Source of the DNA: Arthrobacter sp. C9C5
Lineage (GTDB): Bacteria; Actinomycetota; Actinomycetes; Actinomycetales; Micrococcaceae
Direction of reading: 5' to 3'
Assembly: GCF_013359735.1 (NCBI RefSeq)
Contig: NZ_JABFMX010000022.1
Coordinates: 1-64,000 of the forward strand
Length of the DNA: 64,000 nucleotides
Shown: piece after piece, positions 8,193 to 16,957 of the stretch
How the letters are laid out: each line of letters opens with the position of its first letter
Numbering within the stretch: position 1 is the stretch's first letter
The notes under the pieces: model-generated
Told to the model about the DNA's origin: nothing
Seen by the model: only the letters and a program-made list of their open reading frames with translations
Databases searched by the model: none
Position numbers and translations under genes: made by a program

Positions 8193-8666
8193 TCAGCGGG
8201 CCCACACGGAAGCGGCCCCGGAGTGACCGGTGATGATGCTCTGGTAGAGAAAGAAGGCCCCGGCCAGGGCTCCGGCAACCAGCAAGACGGTCCGCAGGAC
8301 CCGGTTTTCGCGCAGGCCACCGAGGAAGGCGAACCGCCGGCCGATCGGTTCGAAGCTCACGACAATCATCGCCGCGACGATCACGAAGAAGATGACCGAG
8401 ACAACCTTAAGCACGTCACCCTGTTCGGCATGTTCCCGGACCAACTCCGTCGACGGACGGGCCTTCTGCAATTGCTCCCCCGCCTGTGCGGTTACGAGCG
8501 CGACCGGAACCAGCCCCAGCGAGAGAACACCCAGCGGCCAGGCCAGGTACCTCCGCCAGCGGGTTACCGCCGCGTAGGCGATGGCGGCGAGGCCGGCGAT
8601 CGGGCCAAGCACCACGACGGCGTGGACCAGAAGGATGTGGGCCGGGAGGCCGCCTATTTCAATCAC
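8193..8666 (-). CDS. DUF2231 domain-containing membrane protein
   Basis: 157 residues with four predicted membrane segments (about 8-32, 40-60, 85-105, 125-148). The opening IGGLPAHILLVHAVVVLGPI carries the conserved H and the P-x-H / H-x-V pattern of DUF2231. The start is GTG 8666, chosen because AGGAG lies 8 bp upstream. The family is often linked to heme or redox membrane proteins, but no function is established. It is divergent from the next gene with 70 bp between. Confidence 0.8.
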   Translation of the reverse strand: MIEIGGLPAHILLVHAVVVLGPIAGLAAIAYAAVTRWRRYLAWPLGVLSLGLVPVALVTAQAGEQLQKARPSTELVREHAEQGDVLKVVSVIFFVIVAAMIVVSFEPIGRRFAFLGGLRENRVLRTVLLVAGALAGAFFLYQSIITGHSGAASVWAR

Positions 8667-8736
8667 GTGGAATCTCCTACGGTGGACGTGTGCTGCGCGC
8701 CCCCGGCGTGGGGGCCGGAGCTTCTATGATTCTTGC

Positions 8737-9702
8737 ATGGCAAAACTTGAGCTCGCGGACATTGCTGGGCAGCTCTATGGGATGCCGTTCGACGGTTTTG
8801 TCGCAGGCCGCAATGCCGCGGCCAAGGAACTGCTCTCCGCAACCTCCGCGACGCCGGAGCTACGCTCCCGCGCGGCGGAGGTGCGCTCCCTGCCCAAACC
8901 CTCGGTGAGCGCCTGGGCCGTCAACATGCTCGCCTGGCGGCGGCCGGAAACACTCCGCGACCTGGCCGAGCTGGGACTCGCAATGCGCCGGGCCCAGGCC
9001 GCCCTGGACGCGGCAACGCTCCGCAGCCTCTCCCGCGAGCGGCGGACCATGCTGGCCTGCGCGGTCGACGCAGCCCGCACCGTGACGGAGCAACAGGGGC
9101 GGAAAATCAGCGGCACCGTCGCGGCGGAAGTGGAACAGACCCTGCGTGCGGCCACGGCTGACGAGGGCGCCGCTGCCGCCGTCCAGAGCGGACGGCTGCT
9201 CCGGGCACTCTCCGCCGACGGCGTCGACGTCGTTGACCTCGACGGCGCCGTCGCCGTCCCGGATGCGCCAGGGGCAAGACCGCCGGCCACTCCCCCGGAG
9301 AACGCCGCGTCCCCGGCGCCAGGCACGCCCCCGACAGCCGGCCAGCCGCGCCTGCGGGCCGTCCGGCAGGAACGGCCGGCGCCCAGTCCCTCGGCCAGGG
9401 AGCGCGCCCAGGCCGCCCTCCGGCAGGCCTCCGACGCCGCCCGCTCCAGCGCCGCCGAAGCAGAACGCACATCCGGGGAACTCAAGGACGCGACGGACGC
9501 TGCGGCTGCACTGACGGAGGAGGCTGCCGGGCTCAGGGAACAGCTGGCGCGTGCCGAGGCCGGGCTGCGGCAGGCCCGCAAGCGGCTCGAACTGGCCTCC
9601 GCCGCCGCGCAGCAGGCAGCCCGGACGGCGGAGAAGGACCGCCGCCGGGAGGACCTGACCCGGGAACGGGTTCTGCGGCTGGGCAACACGCCGGGCGGAT
9701 GA
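8737..9702 (+). CDS. Conserved hypothetical coiled-coil protein
   Basis: 321 residues. I chose ATG 8737 because the frame upstream (to 8581) runs antisense into the DUF2231 gene and lacks coding character. The N-terminal 150 residues form a helical domain (LELADIAGQLYGMPFDGFVAGRN, then KPSVSAWAVNML). A Pro/Ala linker lies at about 185-230. The C-terminal third (about 232-310) is a long Ala/Glu/Arg heptad coiled coil. Such proteins are frequent in Micrococcaceae. I do not recognise a named family, and there is no membrane segment or enzyme motif. Confidence 0.75.
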   Translation: MAKLELADIAGQLYGMPFDGFVAGRNAAAKELLSATSATPELRSRAAEVRSLPKPSVSAWAVNMLAWRRPETLRDLAELGLAMRRAQAALDAATLRSLSRERRTMLACAVDAARTVTEQQGRKISGTVAAEVEQTLRAATADEGAAAAVQSGRLLRALSADGVDVVDLDGAVAVPDAPGARPPATPPENAASPAPGTPPTAGQPRLRAVRQERPAPSPSARERAQAALRQASDAARSSAAEAERTSGELKDATDAAAALTEEAAGLREQLARAEAGLRQARKRLELASAAAQQAARTAEKDRRREDLTRERVLRLGNTPGG

Positions 9703-9738
9703 GCACTTACTGTCAGAGGGCGGTTGCAGACTTAATTC

Positions 9739-9978
9739 ATGGAACAGCATCAGGATTTCCAACATCAGGAGTTCACAGCAGCCCGGCAGGCAGCAACCCC
9801 GTCCGCGGCAGAGCACTGGGAAGTCACCTACCTGGACACCGAGTGCGGCCGGATCCGTACCGAAGCGTTCGACGACGCCGCCGCTGCCGAGCGCTTTGCC
9901 AGCCGGCGCATCCAAGACGAACACGGCTGGGCGATCATCGACGCCGTGCGGCCGCGTCAGGGCCGGGCCGCGGCGTAG
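9739..9978 (+). CDS. Small hypothetical protein, 79 residues
   Basis: The core WEVTYLDTECGRIRTEAFDD followed by AERFASRRIQDEHGWAIIDA looks like a small alpha/beta fold with a polar N-terminal extension. Codon use matches the neighbours. It lies 36 bp downstream of the coiled-coil gene on the same strand. No cysteine cluster or membrane segment. Function unknown. Confidence 0.65.
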   Translation: MEQHQDFQHQEFTAARQAATPSAAEHWEVTYLDTECGRIRTEAFDDAAAAERFASRRIQDEHGWAIIDAVRPRQGRAAA

Positions 9979-10155
9979 AACGGCGGGCAGCTGCGGACCT
10001 TGTGTGAAGGTCCGGGCTCGTCAGGAAACCTGGAAGTCCGTCCGTTTGGCCTGTTGGCGGACGGCCCAAAGGAGTAGCTTTCGAAGTGAAGGCTTCCTCT
10101 TCTCCGGTGTCAGCACCGGGGGGAGCTTCGCCTTGGGACCCGAAAAGAGGCCAGC

Positions 10156-11238
10156 ATGCAAACACGGATGCGTGGTGCGGCGATCATGGCGGCGGCAGCC
10201 CTTGTCCTGACGGCGGCCGGATGCGGGGCCGCCAGCGGACTTTCGCAGGCTGATCAGCAGTCCGCTGACGCGACGGTCCTGACCTTGGCCACCGCTGGCG
10301 GTCCCGACGGTCATTCTGCAGCGCAAGTCCGGGAATTCGCCAGCCAGGTGAAGGAACTCTCCGGCGGGTCGATCCGGATCGAACTCGTGCTCAAAGCGGC
10401 CGCCGACGAAGCAGGCGCATGGGATCAAGCCGTTGCCCAATCCACCGAGGGCGGCGACTTCGACATGGCGCTGATCCCCACCCGGACTTGGGAGTCGGAG
10501 GGTGTCCTGTCCTTCACGGCACTCTCAGCACCTTTCCTCCGGGCCTCGGAGCAGGTGGTGGCGAAGATCGTCGCACCAGAGATCGCCGGCAGCATGATGG
10601 CGGGCCTGAGGCCGATCGGACTCACCGGGCTCGCCCTGCTGCCCGACCGCCCGCGGATGCTCTTTTCCTTCGACGGACCCGTGACGGCACCGGCCGACTT
10701 GGCTGGAAAAGTTGTCCGCGCCCCCGGCTCCAGCACGGGATACGCGACCCTGAAGGCCTTGGGGGCCAGCCCGCAGTCACTGGCGGGGGAACTGTTCACC
10801 GACGCGCTGAATAAAGGCACGGTTAAGGCCGCCGAGTCGTCCTTCACCCGGGCCGGAACCTTTCCTCGGCCCAGCACGACAACGGGGAATTTGCCGCTGT
10901 ACATGAAGGTCAACTCGCTGGCCATTAACACCAAGACCTATTCGCACCTGGCCGCAGACGACCGGCGGATCCTGATGGAGGCCGCCGCGAAGACGCGGGA
11001 ATCAGTATCCAGCTCCATGGTCCATACCGCCGACGAGGCGGCTGCCTACTGCCGAAACGGCGGCACGATCGTCGCAGCCACGGATGAGCAGATCGCAGCC
11101 TTCGAAGCTGCGGCGGCCCCGGTCTACGCGCAGCTTGAAAAGGATTCCGCCACGCGGGCGCTCATCGCAAAGATCCGCACCTTGGCCGAGGCTCCAGACG
11201 GGGCCTTCGACGTCGCCCCCTGCAGCCCCGGCGCCTGA
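10156..11238 (+). CDS. TRAP-type (DctP family) solute-binding lipoprotein, orphan
   Basis: 360 residues with a signal peptide ending in a lipobox (LTAAGC, Cys about 23), so membrane-anchored on the outside. The fold pattern (FASQVKELSGGSIRIEL near 55, DMALIPTRTW near 105, DLAGKVVRAPGSST near 185) is that of the DctP binding proteins for carboxylate-like solutes. AAAGAGG lies upstream of the ATG. No DctQ or DctM membrane genes are adjacent, so it may sense or scavenge a ligand, or pair with a transporter elsewhere. The ligand cannot be read from the sequence. Confidence 0.8.
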   Translation: MQTRMRGAAIMAAAALVLTAAGCGAASGLSQADQQSADATVLTLATAGGPDGHSAAQVREFASQVKELSGGSIRIELVLKAAADEAGAWDQAVAQSTEGGDFDMALIPTRTWESEGVLSFTALSAPFLRASEQVVAKIVAPEIAGSMMAGLRPIGLTGLALLPDRPRMLFSFDGPVTAPADLAGKVVRAPGSSTGYATLKALGASPQSLAGELFTDALNKGTVKAAESSFTRAGTFPRPSTTTGNLPLYMKVNSLAINTKTYSHLAADDRRILMEAAAKTRESVSSSMVHTADEAAAYCRNGGTIVAATDEQIAAFEAAAAPVYAQLEKDSATRALIAKIRTLAEAPDGAFDVAPCSPGA

Positions 11239-11284
11239 CGGCGCCGGGACCACCCGTAGCCGACGCAAAGAAGACCGACGAAAA

Positions 11285-11317
11285 GAGCGGTCCAAGGCCA
11301 ATAGCCCTGGACCGCTC
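11285..11317 (+). terminator. Terminator after DctP-like gene
   Basis: GAGCGGTCCA (11285-11294) pairs with TGGACCGCTC (11308-11317), extended by GGC/GCC. It lies between convergent genes. Confidence 0.75.
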
Positions 11318-11359
11318 ACTTCTTACCTCTTGGGAGGAAACCCTATTTCGCCGGGATGG

Positions 11360-12205
11360 CTAGGCGAAGTCGGAGACCGCCGGGTCTGCACCGATGCGGC
11401 CGGCGCCCTCTGCGGAGCGGTCCAGACCGTTGATGGCCTGCACGTCCGTCTCGTCCAGGGTGACGTCCAGGGCCGCGTAGTTCTCGCGGATCCGCGATTC
11501 GGTGACGGACTTGGGGATCACGACGTTGCCGATCGCGAGGTGCCAGGCGATGACCACCTGCGCCGGAGTGGCGTTGTGCTTGGCCGCGATCTGGGCGATG
11601 ACCGGGCTTTCCAGCAGCTCGCCGCCCTGGCCCAGCGGCGACCATGCCTCGGTGAGGATGCCCTTGGAAGCGTTGAACTCACGCAGCTCCGCCTGGTTGA
11701 AGAACGGGTGCAGCTCGATCTGGTGGATCGCCGGGACGACGCCGGTTTCGTCGATCAGGCGCTGCAGCCCCTCCTTGGTGAAGTTGGAGACACCGATGGT
11801 CTTCACGCGGCCCTGCTTCTGCAGCTCGATGAGCGCCTTCCAGGTGTCAACGTACTTGTCCTGCTTGGGCTGCATCCAGTGGATGAGGTAGAGGTCCAGG
11901 GTCTCGAGGCCGAGGCGTTCCATGGATTCCTCGAACGCCTTCAGGGTGGACTCATAGCCCTGGTCCGCGTTCCACAGCTTGGTGGTGATGAAGATTTCCT
12001 CCGGCTTCAGGCCCGAACGCTCGATCGCGCGGCCTACCCCGGCTTCATTTCCGTAGATCTTGGCGGTGTCGATGTGCCGGTAGCCGGCCTCGAACGCCTG
12101 GACGACGACCTTCTCGGCGATGTCGTCCTCAACTTGCCACACGCCGTAGCCGAGCTGCGGGATGGTGTTGCCGTCATTGAATGTCAGTTCGGGTGAAGAA
12201 GTCAT
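11360..12205 (-). CDS. Aldo/keto reductase
   Basis: 281 residues, a TIM-barrel NADPH-dependent carbonyl reductase of the 2,5-diketo-D-gluconate reductase (AKR5) type. The catalytic tetrad is visible: D46 and Y51 in HIDTAKIYGNE, K76 in ITTKLWN, H109 in YLIHWMQP. The cofactor site is VVIPKSVTESRIREN. Length and motifs are complete. Such enzymes reduce alpha-dicarbonyls and small aldehydes. The substrate here is unknown. A possible inverted repeat ACCGGG-N13-CCCGGT lies upstream at 12271-12295. Confidence 0.9.
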   Translation of the reverse strand: MTSSPELTFNDGNTIPQLGYGVWQVEDDIAEKVVVQAFEAGYRHIDTAKIYGNEAGVGRAIERSGLKPEEIFITTKLWNADQGYESTLKAFEESMERLGLETLDLYLIHWMQPKQDKYVDTWKALIELQKQGRVKTIGVSNFTKEGLQRLIDETGVVPAIHQIELHPFFNQAELREFNASKGILTEAWSPLGQGGELLESPVIAQIAAKHNATPAQVVIAWHLAIGNVVIPKSVTESRIRENYAALDVTLDETDVQAINGLDRSAEGAGRIGADPAVSDFA

Positions 12206-12332
12206 TCGTCCATCCTGCCAACCGGCTGCCCCTCAGGCCAGTGTTTTGACGCCGCTAAGCTAGGCGCTTAACCGGGAATATCCTTAACACCCGGTGTTTC
12301 GGCCCGGTCGCCCGCCGCGGGGCGGCGCAGCG

Positions 12333-12788
12333 TCAGCCTTCCGTTGCTGCCTCAGCGAGCCGCCGTTCGGCGTCGTCGATGTGTTCCACGACGGACTCCG
12401 CGCGGCGGCGCACGGACGCCGCGCCGACCGGGACCGGCCCGACGGCGAGGCGCAGCATCGCCGCTGCTTCCGCGGTCATGGCCAGCGAGTTGCCGGCCGT
12501 GGACAGGGAGCGGTGCACGCCGGCCAGGGCCCCGGGGATGTCGAGGCCGTCGCTGGGCGAACGGCGTTGCGCCTCCATGCAGATCTGCCGGACCCGCCCG
12601 GCCAAGGCGGACAGTTCGTTGGCGATCTCGACCAGCTCCGAGTAGAGGGCCTCGTCCTCGACGCCTTCGAGGACCTGGTGGTACCGGTCCAGTCCCCGGA
12701 CGAACCGGTCGTGGGCGCGCCGCCACAGGCCCTTGCCGAGTTCGGCGTCGTCCTTGCGTCCCTGCCGTGCCGCGCTAAAGAAACCCAA
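12333..12788 (-). CDS. Conserved hypothetical protein next to bpa
   Basis: 151 residues, mostly helical and without membrane segments. The likely start is TTG 12788 with CTAGG upstream, 7 bp after the bpa stop. The two are therefore probably co-transcribed and may be coupled. The sequence RFVRGLDRYHQVLEGVEDE and the long helix around GRVRQICMEAQRR suggest a helical bundle. It may assist the proteasome activator, but this rests on position only. Confidence 0.7.
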   Translation of the reverse strand: MGFFSAARQGRKDDAELGKGLWRRAHDRFVRGLDRYHQVLEGVEDEALYSELVEIANELSALAGRVRQICMEAQRRSPSDGLDIPGALAGVHRSLSTAGNSLAMTAEAAAMLRLAVGPVPVGAASVRRRAESVVEHIDDAERRLAEAATEG

Positions 12789-12795
12789 CGGTGGC

Positions 12796-13434
12796 CTAGA
12801 GGTACTGGCCGGGACCGTGGTCCGGATCGGCAGGTCGGGCGGGCTGCGTGGGATCCGCGCCGGGCTGAGGCTCGGCGGCGCGCTGGGGTTCGCCGTTTTC
12901 CCCGATGATAACGCCGGGCGCGATCATGGTGCCGGGCGGCAACTGGCGGAGCTGCAACTGCGCGGCCGCGTGCTCGCGGGCGGCATGCTGGGCCGCGATC
13001 GCGGTCTGGATGCCGTGGAAGAGTCCTTCCAGCCAGCCGACCAGCTGGGCCTGGGCGATGCGCAATTCCGCGTCGGAAGGGGTGCCGTCCTCGGGGAACG
13101 GCAGATGGATCCGCTCAAGTTCCTGCACCAGCTCGGGCGCGAGCCCGTCTTCCAGTTCCTTGATCGAACGTTCGTGGATTTCGGCCAGCCGGATCCGCGC
13201 CGCGTCGTCCAGCGGGGCGGACTTCACCTCGTCGAGCAGCTGCTTCAGCATGGTGCCGATCCGCATGACCTTGGCGGGTTCGTCCACCAGGTCGTGGAGG
13301 TGGCTGGCCCGGCTGCGCGTTGCCGGTCCCATGGGCGCTGATTCGTTGTCGGGTGCGTCCCGCGGTGCCGTGGACGTGGTGATGCCCTCCACAGGAGTGC
13401 CGTCGCCGGACTGAGTGTCGATCGGATCGCTCAT
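12796..13434 (-). CDS. bpa: Bacterial proteasome activator (Bpa/PafE)
   Basis: 212 residues. The central four-helix part (about 45-150, ATRSRASHLHDLVDEPAKVM to about LRQLPPGTM) matches DUF2587, and the protein ends in GQYL, the C-terminal motif with which Bpa docks into the 20S proteasome and opens its gate without ATP. Family members form dodecameric rings that feed unfolded proteins to the proteasome. The first 40 residues and the segment before the tail are disordered Pro/Asp-rich linkers, as usual. No prcA/prcB genes are in the window. Confidence 0.92.
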   Translation of the reverse strand: MSDPIDTQSGDGTPVEGITTSTAPRDAPDNESAPMGPATRSRASHLHDLVDEPAKVMRIGTMLKQLLDEVKSAPLDDAARIRLAEIHERSIKELEDGLAPELVQELERIHLPFPEDGTPSDAELRIAQAQLVGWLEGLFHGIQTAIAAQHAAREHAAAQLQLRQLPPGTMIAPGVIIGENGEPQRAAEPQPGADPTQPARPADPDHGPGQYL

Positions 13435-13554
13435 GGCTTCATACTCTCACGCGCGGCAGCGGAGGGCAGGGGTGGATGACGCCCCGTGCCGCACCCCGGC
13501 AAAGCGCCTGCGCAGTGCGCGGCGCAGGGCCCGGCGTCGTGTCCCGAAAACGAC

Positions 13555-13596
13555 GGAAGGCGCCGTCGGGAACGGGTGTTCCCGTCGGCGCCTTCC
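13555..13596 (-). terminator. Terminator of the cstA-ybdD operon
   Basis: A 19-bp stem with one mismatch (arms 13555-13573 and 13578-13596). It lies 17 bp beyond the ybdD stop on the minus strand. Confidence 0.75.
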
Positions 13597-13613
13597 GGAT
13601 TGCGATAGCGGTG

Positions 13614-13805
13614 TCAGCAGCAACGGCCTTGCGGGTTGCTGTCCTGGCGGTCCGTGTGGTCGCGCCAGAAGTCCCGTTCACACATCGGCGGACCGTCGTG
13701 GCCCGAGGCCTCGTGGTGCTCCAGGTACTTCTTGTAGGCATCGGCCCCGAGGACACCGCTGAAGTACTCAGCAAAGCCCCGGAATCCCGCTACGAGTGCA
13801 TTCAT
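13614..13805 (-). CDS. ybdD: YbdD/YjiX family small protein
   Basis: 63 residues. The sequence YKKYLEHHEASGHDGPPMCERDFWRD and the Cys-Cys end are typical of the YbdD/YjiX family (DUF466), nearly always encoded just after cstA. The ATG 13805 is 11 bp beyond the cstA stop. The role is unknown. The constant pairing suggests that it helps the pyruvate/peptide permease. Confidence 0.93.
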   Translation of the reverse strand: MNALVAGFRGFAEYFSGVLGADAYKKYLEHHEASGHDGPPMCERDFWRDHTDRQDSNPQGRCC

Positions 13806-13816
13806 GGCAGCAACCG

Positions 13817-16117
13817 TCAGTGCCGTGCGGAGTGTTCGAGCCGCTGGTCTGCGGGCAGCTTCTTCCACTTCGCGTCCAGCTCCCGCTCGGCCGCTGTCGG
13901 GAACAGCCCGGCCGGCGCGAAGACGCGGGACGGCTGGGCCGGATCCTCGTATTCGACGTTGGCGATGCCGGCGGAGGCATTGCGGAAGGCCTTTGCCGTC
14001 GCGATCAGCGCCGTGATGATGACGATGATGCTCAGCACCACGAAGATGATCGAGAGCCAGCCCTGGATCATCGTGTTGCGGACCACGGCTTCCATGGCGG
14101 CCTGCGTCTTGGCCGTGCCGAAGGAGGTCTTTCCATCGGCCAGTGCCTTGGCGAACGCCGCGTTGTTGGCGAAGTACCCGACGGCGGGGACCGGCGAGAA
14201 GATCTTGTAGAAGCTCGCGGTGATGGTGACGACGGCCGCGAAGGCCAGCGGCAGCGCCACGATCCAGAGGTACTTGAAGGTGCCGCGCTTGGCCACGATG
14301 GCGAGCACCACCGACAGGGCGATGGCCGCCAGCAGCTGGTTGGCGATGCCGAACAGCGGGAACAGCGTGTTGATGCCGCCCAGCGGGTCCGTGACGCCCA
14401 TCAGCAGCACCAAGCCCCACGCGGCGACCATCACCGCGGTGGCGAGCCAGGCCCCCGGCCGCCAGGAGTGGTCCTTGAACTTCGGCACGAAGTTGCCGAT
14501 CGAGTCCTGCAGCATGAACCGCGCGACGCGGGTGCCGGCGTCGACCGCCGTGAGGATGAAGAGCGCCTCGAACATGATGGCGAAGTGGTACCAGAAGGCC
14601 ATCATCGCGGTGCCGCCAATGAACTGCTGCATGATGTGCGCCAGGCCGACGGCGAGCGTGGGAGCGCCGCCGGAGCGGGAGATGATGCTTTGCTCGCCGA
14701 CGTCCTTGGCGGTCTGGGCCAGGACGTCAGGGGTGATGTTGACCCCGGCCAGGCCCAGGCTGTTGACCCATTGCGCAGCCGTTTCCACGGTGCCGCCGGT
14801 CAGTGCGGTCGGGGCGTTCATGGCGAAGTAGATGCCGCGGTCGATCGAGATCGCCGCAACGAGCGCCATGATGGCGACGAAGGATTCCATCAGCATGCCG
14901 CCGTAGCCGATCAGGCGGGTCTGGCGTTCCTTTTCGATCAGCTTCGGCGTCGTGCCGGAGGAGATCAGGGCGTGGAAGCCGGAGAGGGCGCCGCAGGCGA
15001 TGGTGACGAACAGGAACGGGAACACGGCTCCGGAGAAGACGGGTCCGTTGTCGCGCGAGGCGAACTCACTGAACGCCGGGACCGTGATTTCGGGCCGCAC
15101 CACGATGATGGCCAGGGCCAGCATCACGATCACGCCGATCTTCATGAAGGTGGAGAGGTAGTCACGCGGTGCCAGCAGCAGCCACACGGGCAGGATCGCG
15201 GCGATGAAGCCGTAGATGATCAGGCCCCAGGCGATGGTGACCTTGTCCAGGTGGAAGAACGCGGCACCCCACTCGGTGCCGGCCACGGCGCCGCCGCCGA
15301 TGATGGCGGCCATCAGGAGTACGAAGCCGATGAGCGAGACTTCCATGACCTTGCCGGGGCGGAGGTAGCGCAGGTAGACGCCCATGAACAGGGCGATCGG
15401 GATCGTCATGCCGACGGAGAACACACCCCAGGGGCTTTCGCCGAGGGCGTTGACGACGACGAGGGCCAGGATGGCCACGATGATCACCATGATGAGCAGG
15501 GTGGCGATGAGGGCGGCGGTGCCGCCGATCACGCCGAGTTCCTCACGCGCCATCTGGCCGAGCGAACGTCCGCCGCGGCGCATGGAGAAGAAGAGCACCA
15601 GGTAGTCCTGGACGGCGCCGGCCAGGACGACGCCGATGATGATCCAGATGGTGCCGGGCAGGTAGCCCATCTGGGCCGCGATGACCGGGCCGACGAGCGG
15701 GCCGGCGCCGGCGATGGCGGCGAAGTGGTGGCCGAACAGCACGTTACGGTCGGTCCGGACGTAGTCCTTGCCGTCCGCCTTGTATTCGGCAGGGGTGGCG
15801 CGGCGGTCGTTCGGCTTGGTGATGTACCGCTCGATGACCTTGGAATAGAAGCGGTACCCGATCAGGTACGTGCAGACCGAGGCGAACACGAACCAGATCG
15901 CGTTGACCGTCTCGCCGCGGACGATCGCGAGCATGAACCAGGCGACGCCGCCCAGCAGTGCGATCGCCGCCCAGAGCGCGATTTTCGCCGGTGTCCACTT
16001 GCGCTCTTCCGCTTCGCGGACGGACTCGTCGACGGCCGTGGCCGGAAGGCCCGGAACCGGCGTGATGCCGTCGTCGACCCGTGCGGTGTTTGGCCCGCCA
16101 TCTGGCATTGTGCCCAT
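13817..16117 (-). CDS. cstA: Carbon starvation protein CstA, pyruvate/peptide permease
   Basis: 766 residues. I chose ATG 16117 because a strong GGAGGAG lies 2-3 bp beyond it upstream. A longer frame to 16237 is unsupported. About 16-18 hydrophobic segments run through the protein. The family marks are YRFYSKVIERYI, the GPLVGPVIAAQMGYLPGTIW loop, and DAGTRVARFMLQD. CstA carries pyruvate or peptides into starving cells. It is followed by ybdD and a terminator. Two CAGATCTG palindromes lie upstream (16145-16164) and could be a control site. Confidence 0.93.
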   Translation of the reverse strand: MGTMPDGGPNTARVDDGITPVPGLPATAVDESVREAEERKWTPAKIALWAAIALLGGVAWFMLAIVRGETVNAIWFVFASVCTYLIGYRFYSKVIERYITKPNDRRATPAEYKADGKDYVRTDRNVLFGHHFAAIAGAGPLVGPVIAAQMGYLPGTIWIIIGVVLAGAVQDYLVLFFSMRRGGRSLGQMAREELGVIGGTAALIATLLIMVIIVAILALVVVNALGESPWGVFSVGMTIPIALFMGVYLRYLRPGKVMEVSLIGFVLLMAAIIGGGAVAGTEWGAAFFHLDKVTIAWGLIIYGFIAAILPVWLLLAPRDYLSTFMKIGVIVMLALAIIVVRPEITVPAFSEFASRDNGPVFSGAVFPFLFVTIACGALSGFHALISSGTTPKLIEKERQTRLIGYGGMLMESFVAIMALVAAISIDRGIYFAMNAPTALTGGTVETAAQWVNSLGLAGVNITPDVLAQTAKDVGEQSIISRSGGAPTLAVGLAHIMQQFIGGTAMMAFWYHFAIMFEALFILTAVDAGTRVARFMLQDSIGNFVPKFKDHSWRPGAWLATAVMVAAWGLVLLMGVTDPLGGINTLFPLFGIANQLLAAIALSVVLAIVAKRGTFKYLWIVALPLAFAAVVTITASFYKIFSPVPAVGYFANNAAFAKALADGKTSFGTAKTQAAMEAVVRNTMIQGWLSIIFVVLSIIVIITALIATAKAFRNASAGIANVEYEDPAQPSRVFAPAGLFPTAAERELDAKWKKLPADQRLEHSARH

Positions 16118-16282
16118 GTCTCCTCCTTGAGAAACCCCATCTGACAGATCTGCAGTCAGATCTGCCCCATGGCACCCTATCAACGCGGCATCCGAATGGA
16201 CATGGAGCCGGGGCCGCCGCGCCCCGCGGCTCGCCAAGCGGTGCAGAGTCCGCGGTGAACGGCGTCACAACGAAGGTGCCGG

Positions 16283-16816
16283 TCAGGCCGGGCCGGTCAG
16301 CTGCATCAGGCGGGCCTCGCAGAGGTCCAGCCAGCGGACCTCCGCCTCGGTCTGGAAAATCAGCGAGTCGAGGACCAGCAGCCTGGCCGTGTCCGCAGGG
16401 CGAGGATGCACGACGGCCTCGCGCCGGGACTTGGTGTACTCCTGCAGCGCCCGGATGGAGACGGCGCGCTGCGCCTGAATGAGTCCGCCGACGTCGACGG
16501 CGGGCAGCGTCAGCGCGAGGGCGAGCTTGATGGCCAGTTCGTTGCGCGGCGGATTGGCACGGCCCACGGGAGCGTGGAACCAGTCCCGGACCTCGGCGAG
16601 GCCCGCCGGGGTAATGCTGTAGATGATGTGGCCTTCACCGTCGGCGCCGTCTTTCTGGACGAGGCCGTCACGTTCGAGGCGGTCAAGGGTGGTGTAAACC
16701 TGCCCGATGTTGAGGGGCCAGGATGAGCCGGTGCGATCCTCGAATTCGGTCCTGAGCTGATACCCGTAGCGCGGCCGGTCCTGCAGCAGCGCAAGAAGGC
16801 TGTGGCGGATAGACAT
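16283..16816 (-). CDS. PadR family transcriptional regulator
   Basis: 177 residues. The N-terminal winged helix (about 1-75; HSLLALLQDRPRYGYQLRTE, then GQVYTTLDRLERDGLV) is the PadR signature. The C-terminal half is a helical dimerisation arm (Vir_C-like). PadR proteins are ligand-released repressors. A perfect 9-bp inverted repeat lies just upstream of its start, so it is probably autoregulated. The neighbouring cstA or quinone oxidoreductase genes could also be targets. Confidence 0.9.
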   Translation of the reverse strand: MSIRHSLLALLQDRPRYGYQLRTEFEDRTGSSWPLNIGQVYTTLDRLERDGLVQKDGADGEGHIIYSITPAGLAEVRDWFHAPVGRANPPRNELAIKLALALTLPAVDVGGLIQAQRAVSIRALQEYTKSRREAVVHPRPADTARLLVLDSLIFQTEAEVRWLDLCEARLMQLTGPA

Positions 16817-16845
16817 GGTGCTCCCGACGGTAGCAGGACGACGGC

Positions 16846-16871
16846 ATACACGCGCCCCAAGACGCGTGTAT
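16846..16871. promoter_or_regulatory. Probable PadR operator
   Basis: ATACACGCG (16846-16854) and CGCGTGTAT (16863-16871) form a perfect inverted repeat with an 8-bp spacer, 30 bp before the padR-type start. Related half-sites (CGCGTATG) recur nearby at 16874 and 16934. The N8 spacing fits known PadR sites. Confidence 0.65.
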
Positions 16872-16919
16872 ACCGCGTATGGAATTACATTATCGTCGTT
16901 TACCCGGGACAGCCACTAC

Positions 16920-16946
16920 GCATATGCCTATCCGCGTATGCTATCC
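16920..16946. repeat. Short direct repeat upstream of PadR gene
   Basis: GCATATGCCTATCC (16920-16933) and GCGTATGCTATCC (16934-16946) are adjacent near-copies. They may be further binding sites or promoter elements. Confidence 0.5.
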
Positions 16947-16957
16947 GTCACACGGGG

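Noticed and set aside
12271..12295. ACCGGG-N13-CCCGGT upstream of the aldo/keto reductase as a firm operator
   Set aside because: Short GC-rich arms with a long spacer arise often by chance in this composition.
13796..16144. Long plus-strand frame opposite cstA
   Set aside because: It is the mirror of the cstA codon pattern in a high-GC gene and has no start region or domain.
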